From Aphelocoma coerulescens (taxonomy: Eukaryota > Chordata > Aves > Passeriformes > Corvidae): a DNA stretch of 64,000 nt. The stretch lies in the NCBI RefSeq assembly GCF_041296385.1, contig NC_091022.1, positions 23,269,967 through 23,333,966 of the forward strand. Reading direction: 5' to 3'. Below the pieces are notes generated by a model. That model saw only the letters and a program-made list of their open reading frames with translations, was not told the origin of the DNA and ran no database searches. The position numbers were made by a program, and so were the translations under genes. Shown here piece after piece: positions 1-12,200 of this stretch (position 1 is the stretch's first letter; each line of letters begins with the position of its first letter).

Positions 1-2629
1 TTCCTTGGCACAAATTCATCACTGTATCATTGGTATAGCTGGTGGCTAAGGCCACTGCTGCTCAGTTCTCCTGCTGGCCTGGGCTGGGGTTGGGAGCAGC
101 CATGGAAGAGAGCAAGGCTTCTTCCCATGGCCTGAGATCGCTCCTGGTTGCCCCAGCCATTGAAAGCCAAAGTCACCTCTGTTTAGGAACATGCACTCCA
201 TGGGAGAGAACCAGCAGGGCGCAAGGACTTGGGTGTGCAGGGGGTTAAAAATCCCACCAGTCTGGTGTTCCAGCTGGTCCCCAGCAGGGGACCCTGACTA
301 TGCATCCTGATCCAAGGCTGCCAATCCCAGTTCTGTGGTCCGGGACAGTCCATCACCTCCTCCAGCAAATGAACATCTCTGGGCTCCCCGTAGAGCAGGG
401 ACACGTGGATGCTCAACCTCTCTTCCACCCTTTGGTGCTGCTGAGAGCATCCCAGCCCCAGCAGGCATCCCAGCCCCAGCAGCCAAAGCTGTGGATGGCT
501 GGCGATGTAGGCCCCACAGCGCTGGCCTGGGCCAGGAGTGGGGATGCAGCACGGTAGGGCAGAGGGCAGCCTGTTTACCCATATGTCTGTACACCCCACA
601 GTGGGGATCCAGCAGGATTTCCCGTCCGCTCAAAGGCTGCCTGTTTATTTTGGGAGGGAGACTCAGACAGCTCCATTGTTTTGCTGTGAAGTTGGGGTTA
701 TAAATAGCAGGTGGTCGGGGACGCACCTGGGCTATTTTGGGCCCCCACTAGACAAAAGTGGAAAAGCTCCAAGAGGAAGGTGGAATTACTGAAATGCTGA
801 CCTTTCCTGCAAGGGTCAGCAGGAGCTGGTTGTTTGGGTTTGGGTTGGATTCTGGGCATTATTTAAACATGAGGGAAGGAGGAGAGAGGAAGATGTTCCA
901 AGTTGCATGAACAGCATGCTGTGTCCTCCCTGTCAGAAGGGTGGTGGGAATGAGGGGCCGAGGCACCTGGGATCTGCCTGGGAGCCTCTGGGAGTGGCCC
1001 AAGTCCAGAGCAGAGACCAGCAGGGTTTTCTTCCTGGCTCTGCAGATGGGAGAGTTCCCAGTGGAGAGGGAAGCTGGGGAGGTAGCCCCATAGCACTGGC
1101 CTGCCCCAACCTGCCCCTCATGCCTCAGTTTCTCCCACTTCCTATCAGGATGCTGAAGAAAAGGGCAACTAATATCCCAGTGATAGCCCTGCTTCTCCCA
1201 GGCACAAACACTTTGTCCTGCTGGAGGGCAAAGATAAGCCAAGGTGACTCTCGAACTTTTTCAGACACTTTCCCTCGTTAAATGCTTGTGCCAGGCAGTT
1301 ATACAGGGAGAAGCAGGGATCCAGTAAAGCTGCTCACACCAATGTTTTATCCTTTGAGAAGGTCTGTTCCTTTAATGGGGATTCATTTAACTGGACTCCA
1401 CCATCATTAGGAACCATAAAATGGCACCTTTTGGCTCCTGATTGGAAGGCCACATTGCACACAGCCCCCTCGTATCCAGCACTGGCTGCTTTATTGTGCA
1501 TTACTGCCTCTCCCTCGGATTTAACCAATTTGATCCATGTCTAATACATAAATAAATAATCCAGCAGGAGGGTTCATGTTGGATGACAACAGGCAGCTAT
1601 AAAGCACATTTCTCCCTGCCAGAGCCATCTGAGCCAGGCTCCGCACGCCCTCTCATGAGCAGAGCTGCTAGTACAGCTGGGAGAGGGGGCCTGGGGACCC
1701 GCAGGCTTCTCTCTTTTATGGGAACTTCATTGTTTGCTTTAGAGTTTTATTTTATGTTAAATAGATGCTGTATATTCCTTACAGAGGGGGCAATAAAGTT
1801 TCTGAGCTGGAAGAAATTGGCTTCAGAGCAGGGAGTGAACCAGGGAGATGTGGCTGGGCAGGGAAGTGGGGGAGAGGATTGAGGGTAAGGAGGGAAATGC
1901 CTCACTTGCAGATCTGCCCCAGAGACTCAACCCAGCTAGGGATTGGGGTACACAGGCAGCCCCAAATCTCACCCAGGGGTGATACAGCCCCAAGGGACCC
2001 AGGGCTCCGGCAGCTGCGGGGTCTGGAGCTGCCAGTGGTGCAGGGAGGGCAAGGGGCCCCAGCCCAGCCCTGGAACAGGGTGAGCAATCCCGGGTGATGA
2101 GCATTCAGACCTGCTCCCTACTGCATCCACAGCCTCGTGACATGAGTTCTCCTCTGCCTCCCAACATTGTGTGCCCATGGAGATTTGCTCTGCCCTTCAC
2201 GGGGAGGATCATCCTGACCCACCCAACTTCAGGAGTGTCAAGGAGGATTAAGATGGCTCTTTATGAGTTAATAGTGAGCAGTGTTTTGTCATCCATCTAC
2301 TCCAAGTCATATCACCTGAACCTGAACTGCATATGAGAAGCTGGGTTTGCACAGGGTCACTTGCAAAATGTGGCTGTTGATGCTGTCCCTGAAAGACTGA
2401 AGGGCCCACAGCCAGGGCTGGGATGCTCTTGTGTCAGCTGCTGTCCCACCGCAGAAGAGAGCCAATCCCTGCCCCAGGGGCTGTGGGATGGGGACAGAAT
2501 CAGGGCCATACCATGAGAAAATCCCTGGATTTTAGTCCTGTGCTAGGACAGGAACCAAGGCAGAGCACAGACGATGCTGATGGCAGCTGATCTGAGCTAA
2601 AGCTTTTTCCCTTCTTTTCCTTCCCACAG
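1..2629 (+). other. RNF220: RNF220 intron, 5' end outside the window
   Basis: Intron sequence upstream of the first recognised coding exon; it ends in a pyrimidine-rich stretch and a CAG acceptor at 2627-2629. I found no exon here: open frames on both strands are short, overlap each other and lack a recognisable protein. An exact two-copy 18-bp tandem duplication lies at 447-482. A TATA-like string near 700 has no CpG island or exon behind it. An AT-rich island at about 1510-1830 is the only part that looks regulatory. The preceding large coding exon with the N-terminus must lie to the left of base 1. Confidence 0.75.
447..482. repeat. Two-copy 18-bp tandem duplication
   Basis: The unit GCATCCCAGCCCCAGCAG occurs at 447-464 and again, identical, at 465-482. 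It is a local slippage-type duplication in intron sequence with no evident function. Confidence 0.9.
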
Positions 2630-2759
2630 GCAAAAAGAAAGCAACTTTGTTTGACAGCCAGGCTCCAATCTGCCCCATCTGCCAGGTCCTTCTTCGCCCT
2701 GGGGAGTTGCAGGAGCACATGGAGCAGGAGCTGGAGAAGCTCACCCAGCTGAACATCAG
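2630..2759 (+). CDS. RNF220: RNF220 coding exon: first zinc knuckle (degenerate)
   Basis: Internal exon of the RNF220 E3 ubiquitin ligase. The acceptor is a pyrimidine tract plus CAG at 2627-2629 and the donor is AG|GTAAGC at 2760. It opens with two bases finishing a split codon, carries 42 full codons and leaves AG for a serine completed in the next exon. The product begins with KKK and contains the RNF220 signature ICPICQVLLRPGELQEHM. The spacing is C-x2-C-x11-H-x3-E: Cys codons at 2671 and 2680, His at 2716 and Glu where a fourth Cys would be expected at 2728. This is a UBZ4/Rad18-like knuckle missing its last ligand. Known for the family: RNF220 ubiquitinates Sin3B, modulates beta-catenin with USP7 and Gli proteins, and works with ZC4H2. 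Identity is secure from the protein sequence; zinc binding is not. Confidence 0.95.
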
Positions 2760-3325
2760 GTAAGCAGCTTCCTGGGGTTCACCAGCATCCCTGGTGACCT
2801 GGCTGGGGCACCTGCACGTGGCAGGGAAGATGGTGGTACCCACAGCTACCAGATATGGGAGATCTAGTGCTAGCCAGTGGGTCAGAAACATTTCCCTGGA
2901 GTTCACTGCCATGGTAGTCAGGCAGAAATTCCTCCTGGAGGGCACAGACATCCCTTTCCCTGGGGACTTGTGTTTCAGTGAGCAGTTCTCATGTTGCTGA
3001 CTCCTGTGACAGAGCAACCTTGCAGCATTGGTGCACACTGCTCCTCAGCTACCTTCAGCTCCCTTCTGCTACCCCCAGCGCAAAAAAGTCATCTATTTAA
3101 AAAAAATAATTGCCTTTTAACTGCTAGAAGTTATTTAGGAAATGGCTGCAGCCAAGGGTTGGCAGATCCCTGCCCCTGCCTTAATAAAAGTCAGCAGCCT
3201 TGGGAAGGAGCATGTTTATTTCAATTATTAATGAATTCTCTGGTCATTAAAAGGTGAGGAAAGGAATCAAACTGCCGACTAGAAGCAAAGTTATGTCACC
3301 AGGTGGTAGGAGAGGAGGGACAGCA

Positions 3326-3337
3326 TGTGTGTCTGTG

Positions 3338-3368
<31 letters not shown>
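3326..3368. repeat. GT microsatellite
   Basis: An interrupted (GT)n run of about 20 units with a CT and a TT interruption. It is a simple repeat, expected to be length-polymorphic. Frames through it give artefactual Cys-Val repeats. Confidence 0.95.
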
Positions 3369-3639
3369 ACCAGGGTGAGGGGTGCATATGGCTGTGCACA
3401 GTGCAGAGGACGCAGAATCCATCGCTTGGCTTGGATCTTCTTTGATGCAGCAATAGTCATTGCAGATGGAGGGAGCAGGAGGGAGCTTCAGTTAGAGAAA
3501 GAGAGACCTCCCAAAATGGATCTGGGTTGAGATATCCCAAATTCGGCACCCACACCCTCAGGCTGAAACCCTCATTCCCAGTGTTGCACAGGAAGATAGG
3601 GAAGGGGGAAAGTAGGGAACAGGCAGCCCATTTATCCCC

Positions 3640-4160
3640 TGCGACACCCAGTACCCTTGCAAGTGTAATTTATGGTGTAATTTGGGCCACATCCAACTTA
3701 ATAAAGGGCCACTGCAAATTAGTGAACAGGTTTAAATGAACAGAAGCAATTAGTGCTCGGAGGAGCCCATCAAAGAAGTTGGGCCAATATCAGAGTGAAA
3801 CTGAAACTGCAAGCCAGGAGCAGAGGCTGGCTGGCGCGAAGCGGTGATGGGAAGGTGGCGTTTAATGGGAAAGGAAAGGAAACCCTAAATCATAAAGCGT
3901 GACAAGGGCCATTGTGGGCCAGCTGACAAATGAAAAAGAATGGCATTATTCCTTTAAATAACAGCAGCAGTTAGAGAGGAGACAGCTCTCCCTGGCTTGC
4001 CCTCGCTTCCCTGGCCTGCTCCACTCGGCCACGCAGGCAGCAAAGAAGAATCAGAGGTCTTTATTAATTATTGAATAACGACTCCCTCCGTAGTGTGATA
4101 GATAACATTCAATCTAGGCGATGGATTCAGGCAATGGAGGCTAATCTGTAACACAGCAGC
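3640..4160. promoter_or_regulatory. Candidate conserved intronic element
   Basis: This segment changes abruptly from ordinary intron to AT-rich text dense in short TF-like words: TTTAATGGGAAAGG near 3859, ATTCCTTTAAATAAC near 3950, and TTATTAATTATTGAATAACG near 4061 with a TAATTA homeodomain core. No open frame explains it. The call rests on composition and motif texture only. Confidence 0.35.
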
Positions 4161-4389
4161 TCCGCATGGGAATGGGCTCTCCCAGTCCCAGAGGGAGCCG
4201 ATGCAGGGGCCAGCAGCAGCAGCAGGCAGGAAGGGCAGGAATAGCGGGCAGGATTAGCAGGCAGCGGGGTGTGAGGGGCTTGAAGTCCCGTGCACTGCCC
4301 AGCCCCAGCAGGCAGCTCGCTATAGTGGGTTGCTCCATTTCCCACTCCCCCACCTTTCCTGCCTGGAGAAGCCAGGAGCAAGAACACAT

Positions 4390-4680
4390 CAACAAGAGAA
4401 GAGAGAAACTAATAATGATCTCAAATAACCCAATAAACATAAAAATAAAATGTAGGCCTATAAACGTGACGGGCACCGGCAGCCCTGGCCGCTCCCTGCC
4501 AATACCGACTTGTTACCGAAATGGCCGAGCAGCTGTTACTTATCAGTGTGATGGGGAGAAGCGAACCAGGGGGCTGCTTTCCAAGGGCTTTTTTTTTTTT
4601 CCCTAATTTAAAGAGGATGCAGCCAATCATGGCTTGTGGTGTTAAGTTTTAATAAACCTTAATGATTTGCAACAAAATCA
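4390..4680. promoter_or_regulatory. Candidate conserved intronic element
   Basis: An AT-rich block (ACTAATAATGATCTC, then several AATAAA-like words, then GGCCTATAAACGTGACG) is followed by a T run at 4590-4600 and an AT-rich stretch with TTTTAATAAACCTTAATGA. No coding potential. Composition resembles developmental enhancers; function is unproven. Confidence 0.25.
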
Positions 4681-5339
4681 TAAATTTCCTGTGCTCGGGG
4701 TTAGGCAGGCAGATCCCCTCCTGCCCACTGAGCCTGCAGCACTGGAGGTTTGGTGGGCACTGGATCAAGTCCCTGGAAAAGGGATTTCTCCAGGTGACCA
4801 CAGGAGCTTCTTGGGGCTGAGATACAAGGAAGCTGTAGGCAGCACCTGGATGATGCTACCCATGGTCTCAGATCACCACAAGCAACTCACCCCCTCCAAT
4901 GAACCCCTTGCTCAGCTGGTGGAAATGGGGTTTATCCCCCAGAGAGAGGGACAGCCCTTTTTCCTGCCATGGATAGTACTGGTATGACCATCCTGGCCTC
5001 AGATCAGGGACATTTCAAGGTCAACCCAGCTGGAGCATCACGCAGAGAGGGAGAAGGAGCCATGCTGACAACAGGGCAGCACCCACCCATGCCTAGGGAG
5101 TTCTGCGCGTGTCCAGGGGACGAAAACCAGTTGTTGGACCAGTGATGAACATCTCTCAGGAAGATCCAACCCTGGTGCAGGATCCAGCTTTCCCTTGAAA
5201 AAGCTATCTTGAGTGGGAATGAGGTTTCTAGCTCTGCTGCCTTCTTGGTGTGTCCAGTCTCCCAAAGCATAGGGAGAGACCTGGTCGTGCTCGCCCCACA
5301 GCTCCTCCACCCTGTGTGGGTCCAGCCGAGCCTTGTGCA

Positions 5340-5650
5340 CAGCTCCACGCAGCGAAGCAGGGCTCTCTGAATGCAAATTTCATTTCTGAGCCACTGGCGC
5401 TGTTTCAAGAGCCGGCAGCCTCCGAGCCCTTCTCGGTGTTACATATGTAACAGCCTCATTGAACTTGACATGTCAAATTCAGGCCATTTGTGCAAAATCT
5501 CCCTTTAATAATACCGTTTCATTTCGCTCAAATGAGACTTGAATGCATGTAAAATGGAAAAGGATATTTAAGCGCTAACATTAGGCAGATGTCTTGCCAG
5601 AGGCCGATTGAATATATGAGATTTTGAAGTGCTTAACACGTTTTCGGTGC
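5340..5650. promoter_or_regulatory. Candidate enhancer with octamer and two palindromes
   Basis: Contains a perfect POU octamer ATGCAAAT (5371-5378), a perfect 14-bp palindrome GTTACATATGTAAC (5438-5451) and, 13 bases later, a perfect 12-bp palindrome TTGACATGTCAA (5465-5476) that embeds two abutting TGACA half-sites of the TALE (MEIS/TGIF) kind. The next 170 bases stay AT-rich and motif-dense. Motifs are seen directly; enhancer activity is inference. Confidence 0.45.
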
Positions 5651-8600
5651 TCCCTCTTAGAATATGTCACCTGGCTTTCTTTTTTCTCCCCCTCTTTCCC
5701 TCCCCACCCGCCCCCCCTTTAAGTGAAGGGTATAAATTGAAAGAAAACAAAACTACAAGCCTTGGTTTTATGGGGTTTAACTCTTGCCAGGCAAGACTGT
5801 TGGTATTCCTCCTCCAAAGAGAAATTACCTTGGAGCTCACCTTTGCAGAACACAGGCTCAAAGCAGCAGAGAGTGGGAGGCGGGAGAGTGGTGGCTCCAC
5901 GATGCAGGGCAGAAGGGATGCTCTCCTTCCTCTGCCTGTACAGTCAGAGAGCAAAAGTTGCCCAGCTGAGCAGCTAAGTGCCACCCAATGTAAAAATAAG
6001 AAATAATAACACCAACCCTTTGTGTATGCCTATGTCCTGTGCCTCAGCCAGGCTGGTTGCCACAGAATACGTGAATATTCCTGGTTTGTGTGCACAAAGC
6101 TGATCTGGATGTGAGTCTCCTATCCTCACTCAATATACATTCACTTGTTTTACACCTCATCTGTGTTAAAGGCTCGCAGTAAAGCACACTGAAATGTGAG
6201 ACTCGTTCTGGAGCTGTGAGTGGCCGCAGCTCCAAGCTTCACCTGGTGCTCTGGCTTGCAGCTGCATTTCCCCAGCCTAGAGCTACCCGGGGAGTGCAGG
6301 TGGGCACAGTGTTCTAGAGCAGCACCCAGGGGTGTCCCTCAGGACACACACACACATCCCCGTGGGCATTGCTACATGTGTCACTGCAGGTAAATACTGT
6401 GAGCAGGGGTGGCAGTGGGCAGGGGGACCCTTAATCCCTGCCTGCTCTCCCCAGGCAGTGACTGCAGAGCACTGCTGATGGAGGGGAGGCTGGGTGGGGA
6501 GGGCAGGTTTGGGGCACTGGTTTGAGTTCGGGGTGGGAGGAAAGATGAATTTGAGGACAGAAGAGAAGTAAAGGAGGAGGAAAGAGCTGTAGAGCCAGCC
6601 TCAGCTGATGCTCCACAATGATTCTTTCTAGAGTTTGGGGAAGAGACATTTATTGGCCATTTTAAAAACCATAGGAAGTCACATCACCAATATTACAGTT
6701 GCTGAGCTCAGCACTTTGAAGGTTGGGAATGTGCCTTTGGATGCAGTGGTTTTAATAGCATAACAGTCTGTTCTTGAATATGCAATGATTCTTTTTTAAA
6801 CAAAAATATTTGGCAGGTGGTGTTTTTATTTTGCTGTGTGACAGCTGCCAGATTCTCCCCTGCATTACCAGCAGCAAACCCATGCTTCAGAGCTGGGATT
6901 TCACCTCCCCAAAATGGATGAGGTGTATCAGTATAGATGGGGAGTGGTCCAGACGGTGGAGCAGTGAGGGTGATGATGTTCTCAAAGTCCCCCATGGCTG
7001 TGCAAACTCTCCCCCCATTCACTTTTCTTTCTTTTTGCCTTTGCAGTCAGTAATTAATCTGAGCACGTTTGTGTTATAAAGCCTGTGCCCACCTGTTGGC
7101 TGCTCCCAGCCTGGGCCAGCAGCTCTCATTGCTCCTTGACATTCTGCTAGGGGTGTGGAGACACATCCCTGCACATCCAGCATCTCAGGAGCTACTGATT
7201 TCCCCTAATGACCTTCCTGTGTGTCCAGGAATAATTTCTCTTCTGCTTCTGTGATTACGAAGCATTTCCCGGAGCACAGAGGGCGCCGGGGTCTCGCACC
7301 TTGGTGCAAATGGAAAGTGCTGCAGGCTGTTTTCTGTGACCTCAAAGATGCTGTCACAAAGAACCAAATACTGTCAGGCAAAGGAGGGCAGAGTAAGATG
7401 CTGTGGGAAGGCCCGTGTCAAAGCAGGTGAAGTGCCCAGATGGGGGATTTAGCTTGACTTTTGGAGCCAGCTTTGATTCATGTCAGAGGAAAGGAGCCAA
7501 CCACAGGACTATGGTGCTCCAGCTCGTGTAGCAGCATTCAGTGCACCTCTGCCCAGGCTTAAATCTTCCTTTGGAAGCTCTGAAGCTTCCTCTCCCTTGT
7601 TGGTACACATGCTCTTTTCCTCTCACTGTTCTTAATCCTCCCTTCCTTCGCAGCCGGGGCAGAAGCAGAAAGTGCTTCCTCAGTTCCCGGCACTGCAGAG
7701 AGCATCCCCACCCTGCTGTGTGGAGCTTCAGCTCCAGGTTTCTTTATGCAGAGAGGCACAGCAGTAGCTCTTCTCAGGGGACAGAGGCAGCTCTGGGCCC
7801 AGTGGGATAAGGAATGAGGAGGAAACTGGCAATATAGCTAAAACATGAAGGCTGTGGGACCTTGGGAGATAGGTCACAAGGCAAGTTGTTCTTGAGAGAT
7901 GTCTTCAGACCTCTGGAGATGCATCCTACTTTTCACATCTTTCACAGGTTGCTTTCCCAGTGTTTCATGGTCTTTCTGATTAAAGTCATCCCATACTAAC
8001 CCCCCAGAGTCTGCACTGGAAACTCCTGCTAGTGGACAGGTGGGCAAGCACATCATCCTTGTGGTCCCTGTGTGCCCAAATGACAGGGGCTTGGTCTGTT
8101 GCTCCTGGTCACAATAAGGACCCAGAGCAAGTTATGAGATGTGGCTCACAGCCCTCTCCTGCTCAGGGAACCCTCTAATTAAATACAGCTGCTCCTTGCA
8201 CTGCCCCAGGGAAGCGTTCGCTTCATTTCTGTAGGATCTGCCGAGCGCTGTGTTGTCCCAAAGAACCTTCAGAGGAGACCTTCCAGGGCCAGCATGGACA
8301 GCTGCTGTGGGAAGGGTGAGTGGCCGTGCTGCCAGGCCCAGCAGGATAAATAGAGTGTGTAAAACCCGAATTAGCTCTGTTGTCATGTGTCACATCAGGG
8401 TCATGGCTCTCACCTCAGGTCTCCTTGATTTATGCCTGGGGACTTTAACTTGATGACCAGGTACTTCCCCAGACTTCTTGTGCAGCAAATGCTGCAGGTC
8501 CCCCAGCCTCTTGATGAGAGAGGTTAGAGTGAGAAGGGTTTTTTCCAATGCTCTGTTGGAATACATGATTCCCTTCCTTGCATGCAGTAGACACCTGCGG

Positions 8601-8660
8601 GCTCTCCAGAGAAGGGAAAGAGCCCTGACCAACAAGTGAGACTGCAAGCAGGCATTGCAA

Positions 8661-8791
8661 CCTCCTTCTCCTCAACTTATTCCTGTCTCTTTTCTTCCTT
8701 CTTTTTCCCTCTTTTTTTCCCACCCTCTTCTTTTCTTTTCTTCCCTTTCTCCCCCTCTTCTTCCCCCTCCCTCCATCTCTCCCCACCCCCC
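8661..8791. repeat. Polypyrimidine (CT-rich) tract
   Basis: About 130 bases that are almost entirely C and T on the plus strand, ending in a C run just before 8792. Such tracts can form triplex DNA. On the minus strand it yields spurious Lys/Glu/Arg-rich frames. Confidence 0.9.
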
Positions 8792-8809
8792 GGTATCGAG
8801 GCGACATCT

Positions 8810-9220
8810 CCAAGCCAAGTACTTTTAATTTCGCCCGTGGCCCTTGCTGACACGGTGGATATGCACAGCAAGTTAAATTCCCGCCTGATCAATAAAGCAG
8901 AAGCAGTGTGTCCGACTGGTCGATATTTTTTTATCTGTCTTCAGCCCAGTCCTGCTGATGACAGCCCCCTGTGCTTCAGCAAAGGCACTCAAGGGCATCG
9001 GGCTTTGGCAACACAGCTCTTTTTTTTATTTAAATTAAAAAAAAACCCAGATGCCTACAAAAAAAAAAGTTCATGGAGTTTGGCCTTTGCTTAATAACGT
9101 TTTATGATTTATCTTAATTTTTAATTGAAAAAAATTTGCGAATTAATTGATTTCTGGGACTTGCCAATTAACATTGTAATTGGGTGCATGATAAATTTCG
9201 AGGGAGCATCATTTTTCTCC
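8810..9220. promoter_or_regulatory. Candidate conserved intronic element
   Basis: After the polypyrimidine tract the text becomes low in repeats and motif-dense: TGATCAATAAAGCAG near 8886, several A and T runs at 9020-9070, then GAATTAATTGATTTC and CCAATTAACATTGTAATTGG near 9138-9182, with AATTAA homeodomain-type cores. No convincing frame. The call rests on sequence texture alone. Confidence 0.3.
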
Positions 9221-12200
9221 CTCTCCCCCTTGTCACCGGGAAGGGGAATCGCGAGGGCAGCTGCTTCCTATCCGTACGACCCCCGCTCTTTCCCGAGGTG
9301 CTGCTGCCCTCCTCCCCCCTTGCTACTGTATCTTAAAGAAGGAACAAGAAGCTAATAAAGTCGTGTTATTAGAGTCTCGCCAGAGGTGACCCCTCAAGGC
9401 ATAAATCCAGCCTGGTGAGATGCTGGGGACAGGTACTATTAAGTGCCTGAGCGTGCTTTGCAGGTGGGACTCGGTACCTCTCCTGCAGCACCCTCTCCCT
9501 GGCTGTGCCCTCCCAGTGCTCCCAGGGGCTTTCCCAAAGGGCTCTGGCATCCCCCAAGGTGTTCAATCGAGCAGTTAATTGCCTGTGATGTCTCCTCCGT
9601 GCTCCTCCTGGGTGTGAGTCCTCCATGCTTGTCCTGCAGCCAGTGTTCACCAGCAAAACCAGGCTGCGGGGACAGGCTGGTGTTCGAGAGCTGCTCTAGG
9701 GACACAGAACGGGTTGTTCGCATCCTGTTCTGCCCTGATTCCCTGGGGGAGCTAGTCCTGCCCCACAGCAGCAGTGGGGCATCCCATGCCGCCCACGGCA
9801 GAGGTGTTCAGCATGGAATCTCAGCCCTGGAGTCAGGGGTGTCCAGTTTCAAGCACAGATGCATCTCCAGCTGGGTGGTATCACCTGAAGCTTTCTCCAG
9901 CAGTTTGACTACTGTCAGATTTAAATTAAACTTGCCTGGAAGTGTCAGCTTTTTGATGATTCCCAGGCAAGGCCAGGACCACCTGCCACCACAAGGCAGC
10001 TAACAGGGTCACATCCCTGGGTGGGGTGTGGAGAAGTGGGTGAGCTGGCTGCTGCCAAAATGAGGACTGAGGACACAGTGTGGTGTTGAGGCAGTGAGAA
10101 CAAGCCACCCTGGGGAATGAGGCAGTGGAAATACCAAGTAAATGGGAGTATGCTTTGTGTCTCTGGTGATTCTCCCACCCACTCCACGTGCTGGTATGGA
10201 TCACCTTGCCGCAGTCGGCTCAGGTGTCCCATGCATCATCTAAAGCCCAATGAGCTTGGATGGAGCTCCACTGTCCTATCCTGCTGCTCCTGCTGCACCC
10301 CAGCCTGTGGAGGGAGTGAAGGATGCCAGCCCAGGTGGAGGGTCCCAGGTTCCCTAGCAGAGTCACAGCTCTTCCCACCAGCCAGGACACGAGAAAGGCC
10401 AGGAGCAGTCCAGCTCCAGGTTTGCCAGTGTTGATGGAGGGGAAACATGGGGGAATGGAGAGAAATTTATGAGGAGACGAGTCTGTTTATTATCTAGCCA
10501 ATGTGGTGCTGCTGATACCATGGATTTATCCTCTTTCATCCCTCCTCTGATTTGTGTCCCTGCCCCTCACTGTGGCAGATTAATCATGGACAGAAAGGGA
10601 AGAGAGACCCTTCAGCTTCCTCCTGTGCATTTAGAGGGTGGCAATGACAGCAGCCTGGACCCTTCACCCACGGCTTTTCCAGCAGAGAGGGCGCAAGCCA
10701 GGCAGCTGCCTGCCCTGCTTAGAGATGCCCCATTCCTCTCCTCCATGGCAGACCACAGGGAAGGCAGAAGCTGTTGTCCATAATCCGTAGGTGAGAAGCA
10801 CCTCTCATGGGTCAGAACTTCCAGGGTAGCACAGCAAATGAAAAAAAGTGTGGGTCCTGTTTTCCCTTGCTCATGCAGTGCCCCAAAAGGGCTATGAACA
10901 CTCCTTAAATTGCCTTCAGACCTGTGGTACCTGCAGTCCATTCCCTTACTCTAGGGTAGGGATTTGAAGACTGAGGTTTGGAACTCTGGAGGGCAAAGCC
11001 CTCCTCTGCTGCTGACTCTCGGAGAACAGGAGGCCTGGGAAGGAGTGTGTGGAAACCCAAGGGTGAGAAATAAATCTCCGGTCAGTTATTTGCCCTGGAG
11101 CAATGCATGTCTTCTGCAGAGCCTCTTCTGAACTGCCACGTGAGCTGGGAATAATTAAACAGTCATTATAGCCATGGTAGCAAAGAGCCCCCCAAATCAA
11201 TCTAATGCATGACCTTTCCCTCCAATTTTCCTTTTTATTTTTTCCAGCCACCTCCTTTTCAAATAGTGGGAGAGAAATGAAGCTACCCCCAGCCACAGTC
11301 TCCTGTTTGGCCCTGCACTCATCCTCACCCCAGAAATCTGTTATCTGCTGTGAACAGGGATGTGGGGTACCAGAGGTTGCTAAAGGAAAACCCAACAGGG
11401 CAGAAAGAGTTGGGGATGTGAATAGGACAGAGCAAATAGGGGATTTCAGCATGGTCAGATCATGCCACAGTGTTTTATGATTCTGCTGCATTTCATCTCT
11501 TTGGGGGAGGTGGGTGACTGCCCTGTGGGTCAGATTTGTCACAACTGACTGTTGGACACTGAGGTCTCACAAATATTGACTGGGAGAGCATGTAGGATGC
11601 ACATCTGGCACTGTAGGTGTCGAACATTTCTATCCCTGACTGACTGCAGCCTCTTTGGCAATTTTTTACCATCACTCAGCCCTTTTCCCTTATCATGGGA
11701 TGCAGGTGCCACTGGGGAAGCCACAGCAGGTTAAAAATCCCAGTGTGGTTCCTGTGATGGCACAGATCTCACTTGGCCATGCTGGGGGCTGTCACCTGCA
11801 GCTAGGTGTAAAATCAAACTCCCATTTCCTTATTTAAGCATCAAGTGACACTTCCACTTATTTAAACTGGCATTCACAAAAATCCAATTCCGTCTCTACC
11901 CAGAGACTGTTCCCTTACAGCTGGCGTTGCCATCCACACGGCTCTGCTGGAGGCTTTCTCTGCTCCCGGGGCTCCCATCCCAAGGCTGCATGTTCAAGCC
12001 ACAAGTCCTGCAGCTAAAAATAAATTGTTTCCAATTGTTTGGGGTTTTTTTACAAAATATATCCACTGGCTGCAGCCTGTAGAAATCTTTTGGTTTTGCA
12101 GGATCTCATGTGGGAGCTGAACAGGTTGGTGCCTGTCAAACAGGGGGCTGCTGAGAAGGGATTCCACGGAAGAATGGCAGAGCTGGAAGACTCCAGCTGC

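Noticed and set aside
700..712. TATA-like GTTATAAATAGC as a promoter
   Set aside because: No CpG island, initiator or first exon follows; such strings are frequent by chance.
2532..3038. Minus-strand frame of 168 codons across the first RNF220 exon
   Set aside because: It is the antisense shadow of a real exon and runs into intron; no independent support.
3247..3453. His-Thr repeat protein
   Set aside because: Translation of the GT microsatellite; not a gene.
8636..9094. Frame of 152 codons rich in Ser/Phe/Pro
   Set aside because: Created by the polypyrimidine tract; the opposite strand gives Lys/Glu/Arg-rich frames for the same reason.
9443..10003. Plus-strand open frame of 186 codons
   Set aside because: Ser/Cys/Pro-rich compositional frame with no known motif and no splice borders matching RNF220 phase.
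10946..11542. Minus-strand open frame of 198 codons
   Set aside because: No recognisable domain or family similarity, atypical composition for a protein, lies in an intron with no promoter or splice context; length is possible by chance in 64 kb.
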